Shown here: one piece after another, positions 25,316 to 35,642 of the stretch
Layout of the letters: each line of letters starts with the position of its first letter
Position numbering within the stretch: the first letter of the stretch is position 1
Origin: Gemmatimonadaceae bacterium
Lineage (GTDB): Bacteria; Gemmatimonadota; Gemmatimonadetes; Gemmatimonadales; Gemmatimonadaceae
Direction: 5' to 3'
DNA: 64,000 bases
Assembly (NCBI GenBank): GCA_030835125.1
Contig: JAUQWM010000020.1
Location: 31,021-95,020, forward strand
Notes under the pieces: model-generated
Databases searched by the model: none
What the model saw: the letters and a program-made list of their open reading frames with translations, nothing else
Told to the model about the DNA's origin: nothing
Translations under genes and position numbers: made by a program

Positions 25316-25969
25316 TCAGACTCCGATCGAGATGCGATCCACCACGTCCCTCACGCCGGCGGCGGACCACGCGGCCCGCTCTGCCTCCTCACGCTCGGCC
25401 CAGGAGCGGACCTTTCCCCGAAGCGTGACCCGTCCGTCGGTGGTCTCGACGGCGATACGATCGGCTTCCTGCTCGGCCGTGCGGCGCAGCGCGGCCCGGA
25501 TCTTCGCCGTGACCTCGAGCTCCGACACCCTTGGCTGCCTGAGCGAGAGGAGGTTCGTGACGCCCCGGACTCCGTTCAGGTTGCGAATCGCCCGTTCGGC
25601 GGCTCCCTTCTGGAATTGCCACTGCACTTCGCCATCGAGGAAGATCCATCCCTTCTCCACCCGTACCTTCACCGCCTCCGGAACTTCGACGTCCCATTCC
25701 AGCGCCGACGCGGCCGCGGCCGCAATATCCGTGTCCGTGCGCGCGAGTGATCGCGGGAGCTTCACTTCGAGGTCGTCGGCCAGCGCGCGCACCCCACTGA
25801 CGCGCTCGGCAGAGAATTCCGCCGTGCGCTTCTGGGCGAATGTGTCGACCGTGCCCGATAGTTCCACGACACCGTCCTTCACCGCCACGCCGATGGCTGC
25901 CGCGTTGATACCTGGCTCGAACGCGAGCCCTTCCATCACATCCTCACGGAGCTGCAGGTCGGTCTTCAT
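25316..25969 (-). CDS. Triple BON-domain protein
   Basis: This 217-residue protein has three BON repeats, at about residues 3-70 ([19 protein letters not shown]), 78-145 ([19 protein letters not shown]) and 150-217 ([19 protein letters not shown]). BON domains bind phospholipid or other hydrophobic surfaces and occur in osmotic-stress proteins such as OsmY. There is no signal peptide, so the protein is predicted to be cytoplasmic. GGGGGAG lies 5 bp before the ATG. It stands alone between the CapA-like gene and the dehydrogenase operon, in the stress island context. Confidence 0.92.
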   Translation of the reverse strand: MKTDLQLREDVMEGLAFEPGINAAAIGVAVKDGVVELSGTVDTFAQKRTAEFSAERVSGVRALADDLEVKLPRSLARTDTDIAAAAASALEWDVEVPEAVKVRVEKGWIFLDGEVQWQFQKGAAERAIRNLNGVRGVTNLLSLRQPRVSELEVTAKIRAALRRTAEQEADRIAVETTDGRVTLRGKVRSWAEREEAERAAWSAAGVRDVVDRISIGV

Positions 25970-26201
25970 CGCTCACTCCCCCGGGTTCGTACGAACCCTT
26001 GTCTGGATCGGGCTCTGTCGGGAGCATGAGTTGCACCCGGCCGTCGGCGCTTCCAGCGGGCAACCGGCATCCCTGAGAGTGCTGACCAGCGGTGGCCAAT
26101 GCAGTAGGGAAGTCGCCGCAACCGCGTCGGGACACGACTGATGCGTTGCCCCGCGTCCCCCTATCTCGGCACGCGGTGCAACTCGATGCGCCTCCCGCGA
26201 C

Positions 26202-26465
26202 CTACCGGGACCTTGGTGTCGCGGCAGTCCGCGCTTCGAGGTAGCTGACAATCTCATCGATCGTCGTCAGCCGTCCGTAATCGGCCTCCGGAATATCGAC
26301 CTGCAACTTCTCGTGCAAGTCGATGACGATGCTCAGGAAGTCCATCGAATCGATGTCGACCTGTGCGCGGAGCCGCTCGGCGGGGCGGATCGATGACGGA
26401 TCGATCTCCGGCGCGACCCGGTGGATCGCGTCGAGCACGATGCGCCGCACATCCTGGCCCGTCAC
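26202..26465 (-). CDS. Acyl carrier protein-like protein (GTG start)
   Basis: This 87-residue acidic protein has an ACP four-helix layout with the phosphopantetheine-attachment serine in VDIDSMDFLSIVIDLHEKL, plus ADYGRLTTIDEIVSYLEAR. It is the last gene of the dehydrogenase operon. Its GTG overlaps the E2 stop as GTGA, so its synthesis is coupled to E2. No fatty-acid or polyketide enzyme is nearby, so its acyl partner is unclear. The family includes both fatty-acid ACPs and dedicated carriers, and a dedicated role is plausible given the setting. Confidence 0.85.
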   Translation of the reverse strand: MTGQDVRRIVLDAIHRVAPEIDPSSIRPAERLRAQVDIDSMDFLSIVIDLHEKLQVDIPEADYGRLTTIDEIVSYLEARTAATPRSR

Positions 26466-27667
26466 AGTGCCTCCGGCGTCGCCAGGAGCCGCGCCAGCTC
26501 GGCGAGGAACTGCGAGCCGACGCGGCCATCGCTGACGCGATGGTCGGCCGCGAGTGACGCCGTGACCACCGGGCGCACACCGATCAGCCCGTGTTCTGCC
26601 CAGGGCCGTTCATGGATCGCCCCGAACCCGACGACGGCGACCTGCGGCGGTGTGATGACGGCCAGCACGGCTTGCACACCGTCATCGCCGAGATTGGTGA
26701 CGGTCACCGTCGGATCCGTTATCTCCGATGCTCTCAGTCCTCCGCCCCGCGCCCGTCGAACGAGGTCGGTGAGCGAGCGCATGAGGTCACCGAGCGACAG
26801 GCGGTCCGCATCGTGGATGGCAGGCGCGACAAGCCCACCGTCGCGCAGCGCAATCGCCACGCCGAGATGCACCGCGCCACCAGGCTGGAATTCGCCCGCG
26901 AGATGGAATCCGTTGAGCGACGGGAACTTCGTCAGGGCGACGGCGACACCCTTGAGGAGCAGCGCCGCCGGCAGTATCCGGTCGGTCACCGGGCGCGACT
27001 CGTTCGCGGCGTGCAACCACGCCATCGCCGCCCCCAGCTCGATGTCCTGCGTGAGGTAGTAATGAGGGATCTCCCGCTTGGAGCGAGTCACAGCGGCCGC
27101 AATCGCCAGCCGCATGGCGTTCGCACGAGCCGCCGGTTCTGCTGGCGAGGCCGGCGCAACCTCCGGACCTCCCGCCACGGGCAGCACCGCGACACCCTGG
27201 GCAGCCGCTCGCTCCACGTCGCCCCTGGTGATGACCCCAGCCTCTCCCGTGCCGGCGACGGTGGTGAGATCCACGCCAAGATCGGCCGCCACTCTTCGTG
27301 CCAGGGGTGAGGCTCGCAGGCGCCCGGCGGCTGGCTCAATGTCGTGCACCCCCTTCGCCACCGTCGTGACCGCCGGCGGTGCGACGGACGGCGGGGGAGT
27401 GGGTGCAGGCGTTGGCGGCGGTGCGACTTCCGTGGTCGGCGTCAGGGTCGCCAACGGGGCGCCGACCTTCACCCGCGCCCCCACTTCCGCCGTGAGTTCC
27501 CCGATCACGGCATCCTGACGGACGTCGATGTCGAAGACCCCTTTCTGCGTTTCGACCTCGGCGACCACGTCACCACGGCGCACATGGTCGCCCGGCTTCA
27601 CATGCCAGGCGACCAGCGTGCCGAATGCCATGTCCGCGCCCAGCGAGGGCATCTTCAGTTCAGCCAC
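26462..27667 (-). CDS. 2-oxo acid dehydrogenase E2 (dihydrolipoyl acyltransferase)
   Basis: With a GTG start at 27667 the protein begins at the lipoyl domain (VAELKMPSLGADM) with lipoyl-lysine Lys42 in ETQKG. A Pro/Ala linker, a peripheral-subunit-binding domain (RASPLARRVAADLGVDL) and a catalytic domain ending in DHRVSDGRVGSQFL follow; His and Asp of the HxxxDG motif are present. It transfers the acyl group from E1 to CoA. The track start at 27793 lies inside groEL. The GTG follows GGGGAG with short spacing and gives the usual E2 N terminus. The substrate (pyruvate or branched-chain keto acid) cannot be decided by eye, and no E3 gene is present in the window. Confidence 0.9.
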   Translation of the reverse strand: MAELKMPSLGADMAFGTLVAWHVKPGDHVRRGDVVAEVETQKGVFDIDVRQDAVIGELTAEVGARVKVGAPLATLTPTTEVAPPPTPAPTPPPSVAPPAVTTVAKGVHDIEPAAGRLRASPLARRVAADLGVDLTTVAGTGEAGVITRGDVERAAAQGVAVLPVAGGPEVAPASPAEPAARANAMRLAIAAAVTRSKREIPHYYLTQDIELGAAMAWLHAANESRPVTDRILPAALLLKGVAVALTKFPSLNGFHLAGEFQPGGAVHLGVAIALRDGGLVAPAIHDADRLSLGDLMRSLTDLVRRARGGGLRASEITDPTVTVTNLGDDGVQAVLAVITPPQVAVVGFGAIHERPWAEHGLIGVRPVVTASLAADHRVSDGRVGSQFLAELARLLATPEAL

Positions 27668-27701
27668 GATCTCCCCGACTGCCTGACGAGTAACACCTGC
27701 C

Positions 27702-29324
27702 TCACGCCTCCAACTCCGCCGGGACCTGTCGCTCTTCCTTCGGCTCCGGCACGTCCGTAATCGTCGCTTCCGACCGCAACAGCGTACCGGCAATCGATAC
27801 CGCGTTCTCGAGTGCCACGCGCACGACCTTCGTCGGGTCGATGATCCCCGCCGCGATCATGTCGACATACTGGCCGGTCGCCGCGTCGAAACCCATGTGC
27901 CCGGCTGCGTTCCGGACGCGGTCCACCACGACTCCCGGGTCCACGCCGGCGTTTTCCGCGATCTGGCGCATCGGTGTCTCGAGCGCGCGGCGCAGGATCA
28001 GGATTCCTGACTTCTCGTCGCCCTGCGCCGTCGCCGCGGCAGCGTCCACGGCCGCCACGGCACGCAACAGCGCCACACCGCCGCCCGGCACGATTCCCTC
28101 CGCGACCGCGGCTTTCGTCGAGCTGATGGCGTCCTCGAAGGCCTCCCGCCGGTTCTTCATCTCCGTCTCGGACGCGGCCCCGACATGAATGACCGCGACG
28201 CCGCCCGAGAGCTTGGCCAGCCGCTCCTTCAGCTTGTCGCGATCGTAGTCCGAGGTGGCCTTGTCGATTTCGTGGCGCAACTCCGTACGTCGCCCTTCGA
28301 TGCGCGCCTTGTCGCCACGGCCGCCGATGATCGTGGTCGTATCTCGATCGACCACCACGCGCTGTGCCTGCCCCAGGTCGCTCACGGTGAGCGTCTCGAG
28401 CTTCAGGCCCAGTTCTTCCGTCACGGCCCGGCCGCCGGTCAGGGTGGCGATGTCCTCCAGCATGGCCTTGCGACGATCGCCGAACGCCGGCGCCTTCACG
28501 GCGACGCAGGACAGGATCCCCCGGATCCGATTCACCACCAGCGTGGCCAGGGCCTCGCCCTCGACGTCCTCCGCCACCACCAGCAGTGACTGGCCGGCCT
28601 TGGCCACCTGCTCCAGGAGGGGAAGGAGATCCTTCATCGACGTGATCCGCTTCTCGTGGAGCAGGATCAGCGCGTCGGTGAGGACTGCTTCCATCTTCTC
28701 GGCATCGGTCACGAAATACGGCGACAGGAAGCCGCGATCGAACTGCATCCCCTCGACGACCTCCAGTGAGGTCTCGGTGCCCTTGGCCTCCTCGACGGAC
28801 ACGACGCCTTCGCTCCCGACGCGATCCATCGCGTCGGCCACCAGCTCGCCGATCTGGGCGTCACCGTGCGCCGAGATCGTCGCCACCTGCGCCTGCTCCT
28901 TGCGGCCGGTCACGGGGCGGGACATTCCACGAATCGCCTCGACCGCAGCGCCGAGCCCGCGCTCCAGTCCGCGCCGCAGCTCGATGGCCGCGGCGCCCGC
29001 CGCCACGTTGCGAACGCCCTCGGCGAAGATCGTGTGCGCCAGGAGCGTTGCCGTGGTCGTGCCGTCACCCACATCATCGCCGGTCCGTTCCGCCGCCTCG
29101 CGGAGGACTTGTGCGCCGAGGTTCTCTTCGGCGTCTTCGAGATCGACCTCCTTGGCGATCGTGACGCCGTCGTCCGAGATGAGGGGTCGGCCCCACTTGC
29201 GTTCGATGATCACGCACTGCGCCCGCGGTCCGAGCGTGCCGCGCACGGAATCGGCCAGGGCGGTGGCGCCGCGCAGCACTTTCTCGCGCGCGGCGGACTT
29301 GAACAGGAGGCGTTTATGCGGCAT
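27702..29324 (-). CDS. groEL: GroEL-type chaperonin paralogue within the dehydrogenase operon
   Basis: This 540-residue chaperonin has the nucleotide-site motifs [27 protein letters not shown] and [13 protein letters not shown]. Its apical-domain segment [17 protein letters not shown] retains the hydrophobic residues that bind substrate and GroES. The C terminus ends in [16 protein letters not shown] and lacks the Gly-Gly-Met tail of the canonical GroEL. There is no groES next to it. It overlaps the E1beta gene by 11 bp and is followed 34 bp later by E2, so it is embedded in the operon rather than being a standard groESL locus. A dedicated role in assembling the E1 heterotetramer is an inference. 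Confidence 0.93.
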   Translation of the reverse strand: MPHKRLLFKSAAREKVLRGATALADSVRGTLGPRAQCVIIERKWGRPLISDDGVTIAKEVDLEDAEENLGAQVLREAAERTGDDVGDGTTTATLLAHTIFAEGVRNVAAGAAAIELRRGLERGLGAAVEAIRGMSRPVTGRKEQAQVATISAHGDAQIGELVADAMDRVGSEGVVSVEEAKGTETSLEVVEGMQFDRGFLSPYFVTDAEKMEAVLTDALILLHEKRITSMKDLLPLLEQVAKAGQSLLVVAEDVEGEALATLVVNRIRGILSCVAVKAPAFGDRRKAMLEDIATLTGGRAVTEELGLKLETLTVSDLGQAQRVVVDRDTTTIIGGRGDKARIEGRRTELRHEIDKATSDYDRDKLKERLAKLSGGVAVIHVGAASETEMKNRREAFEDAISSTKAAVAEGIVPGGGVALLRAVAAVDAAAATAQGDEKSGILILRRALETPMRQIAENAGVDPGVVVDRVRNAAGHMGFDAATGQYVDMIAAGIIDPTKVVRVALENAVSIAGTLLRSEATITDVPEPKEERQVPAELEA

Positions 29325-30351
29325 GAGGATTCACCATGCGTTGAACGGTTTCGACAATGACCTCGGCGCGCGGAAGGGCGTACTGTTCGAGATGTCTCGG
29401 GTACGGCATCGGCACCTCGGCGCTGCACACCCGTGCCACCGGGGCGTCGAGGTCGTAGAACGCGCCCTCCATGATGCGCGCGCTCACTTCGGCCGAGAGG
29501 CTGCCCGAACGCCACCCCTCGTCGATCACCACGGCGCGGTGCGTTTTCCTCACCGAGTCCAGGATCGCACCGGTGTCGAGCGGCCGGAGGACGCGGAGGT
29601 CGATCACCTCGGCGCTCACCCCAGCCTCCGCCAGCTGGCCGGCGGCGGTCATCGTGATGCCTAACGTGCCACCGTACGTGACCAGCGTGACATCATGCCC
29701 CTCGCGCCGGATGGCGGCGCGGTCGATCGGCACCGCCCCGGCCCCGGCGTCCAGTTCCCCCTCCAGGTTGTACAGGAGGGCGTGCTCGAAGATGAGCACG
29801 GGGTCCGGGTCGGCGAGCGCCGAGGGCAGCATGCCGCGCGCGTCCTCGAGCGTTGCCGGGGCCAGGATCCGGATGCCCGGGATGTGCGCGTACCATCCCT
29901 CGAGGCTGTGCGAGTGTTGCGCGGCAAGCTGGCGACCCGCCCCCGTCGCCATCCGGATCACCAGCGGGACATTGAACTGTCCGCCCGACATGTGCAGCAG
30001 CGTCGCGGCCGTGTTCATGATCTGGTCGAGCGCGAGCAGGCTGAAGTTCACCGTCATGATCTCGACGATGGGGCGCAGGCCACCCAGGGCGGCGCCGATG
30101 CCGAGTCCCACGAAGGCGGACTCGGACAGGGGCGTGTCGCGGATCCGCTCCGGCCCGAATTCCTCCAGCAGCCCGCGGCTCACCGCATACGTCCCACCGT
30201 ATTTGCCGACGTCCTCTCCCATCAGGAACACGCGCGGATCGGAGCGCATCGCGGAACGCACGGCCTCACGCACGGCATCGCGATAGGTCGTGCGTATCCC
30301 CTGCGGCGCGGCGGCCGCGGCCCGTGGTTCCGCAAGTGTCACGATGCTCAC
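29314..30351 (-). CDS. 2-oxo acid dehydrogenase E1 beta subunit (GTG start)
   Basis: This 345-residue protein has the transketolase-type pyrimidine-binding and C-terminal domains of E1beta: [49 protein letters not shown] and [15 protein letters not shown]. It pairs with E1alpha to form the alpha2-beta2 thiamine-diphosphate enzyme that decarboxylates a 2-oxo acid. The start is the GTG overlapping the E1alpha stop as GTGA; the track start at 30402 lies inside E1alpha. The alternative tail of the gene overlaps groEL by 11 bp. Confidence 0.93.
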   Translation of the reverse strand: MSIVTLAEPRAAAAAPQGIRTTYRDAVREAVRSAMRSDPRVFLMGEDVGKYGGTYAVSRGLLEEFGPERIRDTPLSESAFVGLGIGAALGGLRPIVEIMTVNFSLLALDQIMNTAATLLHMSGGQFNVPLVIRMATGAGRQLAAQHSHSLEGWYAHIPGIRILAPATLEDARGMLPSALADPDPVLIFEHALLYNLEGELDAGAGAVPIDRAAIRREGHDVTLVTYGGTLGITMTAAGQLAEAGVSAEVIDLRVLRPLDTGAILDSVRKTHRAVVIDEGWRSGSLSAEVSARIMEGAFYDLDAPVARVCSAEVPMPYPRHLEQYALPRAEVIVETVQRMVNPHAA

Positions 30352-31316
30352 GACGGCGCCTCGCTCGTGACGTGCCGTGCCAGCGTTTCCACTGGCTCCC
30401 ACTCACTCGACTCGGCGAACGCCGCGGCCGCGTCGATCTCGGCCGCCACCTCACGTTCGATGCCCTCGAGCGCGGCGTCGTCCACCGCACCCTCACCCCG
30501 CAACCGGTCGGTCAGCAGCGTGATCGGGTCGCGGCGGCGCCATGTCTCGACTTCACCCTTCGACCGGTACAGGTCGGGATCGAACATCGAGTGCGCGCGG
30601 AACCGGTACGTCCGGAACTCGATGAAGTGTGGCCCTTCGCCGGCGCGGATGGCGCCGGTCGCCCGTCGCGCCGCTCCTTCCACCGCGACGACATCCATGC
30701 CATCGACGGGCCAGGCCGGGATCCGGTAGCTCGCGGCCTTGAGCGCCAGCTCCGTCTCGGACTGCGCGCGCTCCAGCGCCGTCCCCATCGCATAGCGATT
30801 GTTCTCGCAGCAGAAGAGGACGGGCAGTTGCCACAGCGCGGCGAGGTTCAGCGTTTCGTGGAACTCGCCCTCGGCCACCGCGCCGTCACCGAAGAAACAG
30901 GCGGTCACCACGCCCCGCCCCTGCATCCGGTCGGCCAGCGCCAGGCCGGCGGCCAGCGGGAGGTGGCCGCCGACGATCGCATTTCCACCGAAGAACCGGG
31001 TCTTCGCGTCGAAGAGGTGCATCGAGCCCCCGCGCCCGCCGCTCGTCCCGGTCGCCTTACCGTACATCTCCGCCATTACCCGGTTCATGTCGATGCCGCG
31101 CGCGAGGGCATGTCCGTGCTCGCGATAGGTGGCGACGATCGCATCCTCTGGGGTCAGTGATTGCATGACACCGACCGCTATCGCTTCCTCGCCGATGTAC
31201 AGGTGCAGGAAGCCGCGGATCTTCTCCTCCTGGTAAAGCTCCGCGCACCGTTCCTCGAAGCGGCGGATGCGGATCATCGCCCTCAGGAGCGCCACGCCGT
31301 TCGCGGTCGGACTCAT
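30348..31316 (-). CDS. 2-oxo acid dehydrogenase E1 alpha subunit
   Basis: This 322-residue subunit shows the thiamine-diphosphate motif [17 protein letters not shown] ending in ENNRYAMG. It also has the phosphorylation-loop region (FRFRAHS-like [12 protein letters not shown]) and the typical N-terminal [21 protein letters not shown]. It resembles pyruvate dehydrogenase (acetyl-transferring) and acetoin dehydrogenase alpha subunits. The next operon genes are E1beta, GroEL, E2 and ACP. The ATG at 31316 overlaps the acetyl-CoA synthetase stop as ATGA, which excludes the longer track start at 31712. Confidence 0.93.
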   Translation of the reverse strand: MSPTANGVALLRAMIRIRRFEERCAELYQEEKIRGFLHLYIGEEAIAVGVMQSLTPEDAIVATYREHGHALARGIDMNRVMAEMYGKATGTSGGRGGSMHLFDAKTRFFGGNAIVGGHLPLAAGLALADRMQGRGVVTACFFGDGAVAEGEFHETLNLAALWQLPVLFCCENNRYAMGTALERAQSETELALKAASYRIPAWPVDGMDVVAVEGAARRATGAIRAGEGPHFIEFRTYRFRAHSMFDPDLYRSKGEVETWRRRDPITLLTDRLRGEGAVDDAALEGIEREVAAEIDAAAAFAESSEWEPVETLARHVTSEAPS

Positions 31317-33094
31317 GGCGTGTCCCGCTCGAGGGTGGACAGGTCCCCCTCCGGCAGGCCAAGTTCGCGCGCCTTGAGGACGCGGCGCATGAGCTTGCCG
31401 CTCTTCGTCCGGGGAATGCCGGGCAGGAACGCGATCTCCTTCGGCGCCACGGCGGCGCCCAGTCGCGTTCGCGCGAATCCGCGCAGGTCCTGCATGAGCG
31501 CGGCATCGCCGGTGAACCCGGCCTTGAGCGCCACGAAGGCCTTCACAATCTCGCCGGCGATGGGGTCGGGCTTGCCGATGACGGCCGCCTCCGCCACCGC
31601 CGGGTGTTCCAGCAGGACGCTCTCGACTTCGAAGGGGCCGATGAGGTGCCCCGACGTCTTGATGACGTCGTCGCCGCGACCGACGAACCAGTAGTATCCG
31701 TCCGGATCGCAACGGGCGAGGTCACCGCTGAGGTACCAGCCCCCGACGAAGCACTTCGCGTACCGTGCCGGGTCGTTCAGGTAGCCGGTGAACATGGACG
31801 GCCACCCCGGCCTGAGCGCCAGCTCGCCGGTCTCGTCAGGCGGCGCCACCTCGATGCGATCATCCGTGCGATGCACGATGGCGGCCGTGATCCCGGGCAG
31901 CGGTCGCCCCATGGACCCCGGCCGGATGTCCATCGAGGGGTAGTTGGCGATCATGATGCCGCCCGTCTCGGTCTGCCACCAGTTATCGTGGATCGGCCGG
32001 CCAAGCACGGCCTCGCCCCACCGGACCGCGTCCGGATTCAGGGCCTCGCCGACACTGGCCACCAGGCGCAGGCGCGACAGGTCGAAGGACCGGGCCAGCT
32101 CCGGGCCGGCCTTCATCAGCATCCGGATGGCCGTGGGGGCCGTGTACCAGACGGACACCCCTTCCGCCTCGAGGATCCGGTACCACCGCTCGGCGTCGAA
32201 GTCGGCTTCGTCGATGACCCGCGTGATGCCATTCGAGAGGGGGGCGATGACGCCATACGACATCCCCGTCACCCAACCCGGATCCGCGGTGCACCAGAAG
32301 ACATCGTCGTCATGGAAGTCGAGGGCCAGCTGTCCGGTGACGTGATGTGCCAGCACCGCGCCATGCACATGGATCGCTCCCTTCGGCTTGCCGGTGGTGC
32401 CGCTGGTGAAGTGGAGGAGGGCTGGGTCATCCGCCGACGTTGGGGGAATGGTCCAGGTATCCGGCGCCGCCCGCATCAGTGCGACCAGGTCCAGCGCTCC
32501 CGGGATCGCCGCGATCTCCCCGGCGTCACCAACCAGCAACACGTGCCGCAGCGATCGCACGTCGGCCAGGGCCGGCGCGACCTTCTGCCTGAAGTAGGCC
32601 GGCGTGGTGACGATCGCCGTCGCCTCCCCGATCGACAGCCGCGCGCGGACCGGATCGGGACCGAACGCGGAGAAGAGTGGGGAGAAGACCGCGCGGGCCT
32701 TGAGGGCGCCTAACGCCGTTACATCCAGCTCCGGCACGCGGTCGAGCAAGGAGAACACCCTCGCCCCGGCGGGTACGCCAAGCCGGGCCAGCACGTTGGC
32801 GAACCGGCTGGATTCCCGCGCCAGCTCGGCAAAGGTGATGTCGCGGCGCTCACCGCGCCGGCCCCGCCAGCGCGCCGCCACCCGGCCGCCCCGGCCGCCA
32901 GCGACGTGCCGGTCCACGGCCTCGAAGGCCATGTTGATGCCGCCTCCCGGCAGGCCGGTGAGCTCCCGGCGGCGCGCTTCCTCCCAGGAGAAGTCACGAC
33001 ACGCCAGCTCGTAGTCCGCGAGGTTGGGCTGGACACCCCGGAACACCCGCTTCGTGATCACCTGCGCCGCCAGGGCGCCTGCCGGGATGGTCAT
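31313..33094 (-). CDS. acsA: Acetyl-CoA synthetase family AMP-ligase
   Basis: This 593-residue adenylate-forming enzyme has the P-loop [18 protein letters not shown], an [15 protein letters not shown] segment, the [10 protein letters not shown] motif that is characteristic of acetyl/propionyl-CoA synthetases, and [21 protein letters not shown]. The [11 protein letters not shown] motif at the C terminus carries the lysine that is acetylated in regulated members. It converts acetate, ATP and CoA to acetyl-CoA. It sits between ppsA and the E1alpha gene, consistent with acetate reuse feeding the same acetyl-CoA pool. The operon order is ppsA-acs-E1alpha-E1beta-groEL-E2-ACP. Confidence 0.92.
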   Translation of the reverse strand: MTIPAGALAAQVITKRVFRGVQPNLADYELACRDFSWEEARRRELTGLPGGGINMAFEAVDRHVAGGRGGRVAARWRGRRGERRDITFAELARESSRFANVLARLGVPAGARVFSLLDRVPELDVTALGALKARAVFSPLFSAFGPDPVRARLSIGEATAIVTTPAYFRQKVAPALADVRSLRHVLLVGDAGEIAAIPGALDLVALMRAAPDTWTIPPTSADDPALLHFTSGTTGKPKGAIHVHGAVLAHHVTGQLALDFHDDDVFWCTADPGWVTGMSYGVIAPLSNGITRVIDEADFDAERWYRILEAEGVSVWYTAPTAIRMLMKAGPELARSFDLSRLRLVASVGEALNPDAVRWGEAVLGRPIHDNWWQTETGGIMIANYPSMDIRPGSMGRPLPGITAAIVHRTDDRIEVAPPDETGELALRPGWPSMFTGYLNDPARYAKCFVGGWYLSGDLARCDPDGYYWFVGRGDDVIKTSGHLIGPFEVESVLLEHPAVAEAAVIGKPDPIAGEIVKAFVALKAGFTGDAALMQDLRGFARTRLGAAVAPKEIAFLPGIPRTKSGKLMRRVLKARELGLPEGDLSTLERDTP

Positions 33095-33118
33095 GGTCCG
33101 CCTGTCGCCAGATCCGGG

Positions 33119-35473
33119 TCAATGCGGCGCTCGTGCCTGTTCCAGCAGGAGCCCCTGCTCCGCTGCCGCGATATTCCGCCTCGTGCGCTCGAGCACGTCC
33201 GGATTCACCGAGATGGAGGTGATTCCCCAGCGTACCAGGTGCTCCACGTACCCGGGGTACACCGATGGCGCCTGCCCGCAGATGGAACAGCTGATGCCCA
33301 GCCGGCGACTCGCCTCGATGAGGATCCTGATCGCGTCGAGTACAGCGCCATCGCGCTCGTCGAACAACGGCGCGACCGCCTGGCTGTCGCGGTCCACCCC
33401 CAGCACGAGTTGCGTGAGGTCGTTGGAGCCGATGGAAATGCCGGTCACGCCCATCTTCACGTACTCCGGCAGCCAGTACGCCGCCGACGGCACCTCGGCC
33501 ATCACCCACAGCTCCAGGCCACGGTCGGCGCCTAACGGGCTCCGGTCGATGAGTTGCCGGCAGGCGCGCATCTCCCATGCCGTCCGCACGAACGGGATCA
33601 TCAGGTGCAGGTTGGCGCACTCCCGGCGCGCCTCGGCCAGCGCGCGCAGCTCGAGGGCGAAGAGATCCGGCTCCCGGACGTACCGGAAGCAGCCGCGGTA
33701 CCCGATCATCGGGTTTTCCTCGACGGGCTCGAACGCGTCGCCCCCGTCCAGCCCGCGGAACTCGTTGGAGCGGAAATCCATGGCCCGGTAGATCACCGGA
33801 CGGGGGGCGAACGCGCGGCCGAACTCCTTCAGGGGCTCGACCATGCGCGCGACCAGTTCGTCGGCGCGCCCGTCGGCCAACAGCTTGCGCGGATGCACCC
33901 TCCCGAACGCCGAGAGCCACATGAACTCCGCGCGAAGCAACCCGACGCCATCCACATCCCGGGTCGCCACCTCACGCGCTCGCTCCGGCTCGCCCAGGTT
34001 CACGTAGAGCCGGGTGGCGGTCACGATGGCCGGTCCCGGCGTCGACGGTGCCGCGGACGCGGGACCTTCCACCCGCGACCTGGCCGGAGCGCGGCGACCA
34101 GCCGTGACCGTCCCGCGAGCGCCGTCAACGGTCACCTCGATCCCGGTCGTGAGCCTCGCCGTCGCGTCCTTCGCGCCGACGATGCAGGGGATCCCCAGTT
34201 CGCGGGACACGATCGCGGCGTGCGACGTCATGCCGCCCGCGTCGGTCACCACCGCCGAGGCGCGCCGCATCAGCGGCACCCAGTCCGGGGACGTCATGCG
34301 CGTCACCAGGACTTCGCCCGGATCCAGCGTTCCCGCCTCGGACGGTGATACCAGCGCACGCACCCGGCCGCTCGCGATGCCCGGGCTGGCGCCCAGGCCC
34401 TGCACCAGCACTTCCGCCTGTCCGATGGACTCGTCAGGCAGCGCCGCGGATGCCAGCATCAGTGTGGTCACCGGCCGCGACTGCGTCAGGTACACGCGCC
34501 CTGCCTCGATGGCAAACTCGACGTCCTGCGGGGACTGGTAGTGCGCCTCCACCTTGCAGGCGAGCGCCGACAACGCCTCGAGCTCGGTCCGGTCGAGCAC
34601 GCGCGCCGCCGCCCGGGGATCCCCGGACAGGTCGACTCGCTGGTTCGCGCCCGTCTCCGCATGGCGCACCAGCATGAAGTCCTTGATCCCCACCGACTCC
34701 TCCACGACGGTCCCGGTGGACTTCGAGATGACGTATCGGTCGGGGGTCACCTGCCCAAGCACCACGACCTCACCGAGTCCCCAGGCGGCCTCGATCACGA
34801 CGCGATCGGCATCCTTCGTGGTGGGGTCGACGGTGAACATCACGCCGGCCTTGTCGGCATTCACCATGCCCTGGACGACGACGCCAACGGGCATCTCCGC
34901 CGGCATACCCTGCTTGAGGCGGTAGAACAGCACGCGCGCATGAAACGTCGACGCCCAGCACGACTTGACGCGCCGCAGCAGGTCCTCGCGTCCGTGCACG
35001 TTGAGGAAGCTCTCGAACATGCCGGCAAACGAGAACTGGACCGTGTCTTCCGCGGTCGCCGAGGAGCGAACCGCCACCGGGATCTCGGCGTGCCCAGCCT
35101 CCCGCGACAGCGCGGCGTACGCCGCGGAAATCGCGTCGGCAATCTCGCGGGGGAGGGGCTCATCCTCCACCAGGCGGCGCAGCGTCCCCGACAGCCGTTG
35201 CAGCCCGTCGGTGTCGTCAACGTCGACCTGCGCCAGGTGGCGGTCGAGTTCCGCGCCAAGCCCGGAGCCGTCCCGGAAGTGGGCCCAGGCATCGATGTCG
35301 ATGACGAAGCCGGGAGGCACCGGTAGTCCCGCCTTCGCCATTTCGCCGAGGTTGGCACCCTTCCCGCCCACCCGTGGAGTGTCGGCGCGGGAGAGGTCGC
35401 GCAGGGCGTGGATGAAGCGCGCTCCGGCACCCGGACGCGGGTCGCGGACGAGGACATCGACTGCTGAGGTCAT
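33119..35473 (-). CDS. ppsA: Phosphoenolpyruvate synthase
   Basis: The protein is about 784 residues, close to E. coli PpsA (792). It has the N-terminal ATP-grasp PEP/pyruvate-binding domain (VGGKGANLGEMAKAGLPVPPGF), the swivelling phosphohistidine domain with GGMTSHAAIVSRELG, and the C-terminal TIM barrel ending in GSNDLTQLVLGVDRDS and CSICGQAPS. It makes PEP from pyruvate and ATP. The track begins at 35485, but its first codons ATG GGA GGA form the ribosome-binding site for a later ATG; I choose the ATG at 35473 (35476 is equally possible). It leads the operon toward acs with a 24-bp gap. Confidence 0.95.
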   Translation of the reverse strand: MTSAVDVLVRDPRPGAGARFIHALRDLSRADTPRVGGKGANLGEMAKAGLPVPPGFVIDIDAWAHFRDGSGLGAELDRHLAQVDVDDTDGLQRLSGTLRRLVEDEPLPREIADAISAAYAALSREAGHAEIPVAVRSSATAEDTVQFSFAGMFESFLNVHGREDLLRRVKSCWASTFHARVLFYRLKQGMPAEMPVGVVVQGMVNADKAGVMFTVDPTTKDADRVVIEAAWGLGEVVVLGQVTPDRYVISKSTGTVVEESVGIKDFMLVRHAETGANQRVDLSGDPRAAARVLDRTELEALSALACKVEAHYQSPQDVEFAIEAGRVYLTQSRPVTTLMLASAALPDESIGQAEVLVQGLGASPGIASGRVRALVSPSEAGTLDPGEVLVTRMTSPDWVPLMRRASAVVTDAGGMTSHAAIVSRELGIPCIVGAKDATARLTTGIEVTVDGARGTVTAGRRAPARSRVEGPASAAPSTPGPAIVTATRLYVNLGEPERAREVATRDVDGVGLLRAEFMWLSAFGRVHPRKLLADGRADELVARMVEPLKEFGRAFAPRPVIYRAMDFRSNEFRGLDGGDAFEPVEENPMIGYRGCFRYVREPDLFALELRALAEARRECANLHLMIPFVRTAWEMRACRQLIDRSPLGADRGLELWVMAEVPSAAYWLPEYVKMGVTGISIGSNDLTQLVLGVDRDSQAVAPLFDERDGAVLDAIRILIEASRRLGISCSICGQAPSVYPGYVEHLVRWGITSISVNPDVLERTRRNIAAAEQGLLLEQARAPH

Positions 35474-35642
35474 CATTCCTCCCATGGCGCGCCGGCAAGC
35501 GGGACGATGCCGCGGTAACGCCGCCCGCGTTCGTGTCGGCTACGCGTGAACGGTGCCTCCCGTCACCGCGGGGTTCTGTCGGGGACGGGTCCCTGCGGGG
35601 TAGGGTCATTGCGGATGGCGAGAAGGGGGTGAACCCCGCAGA

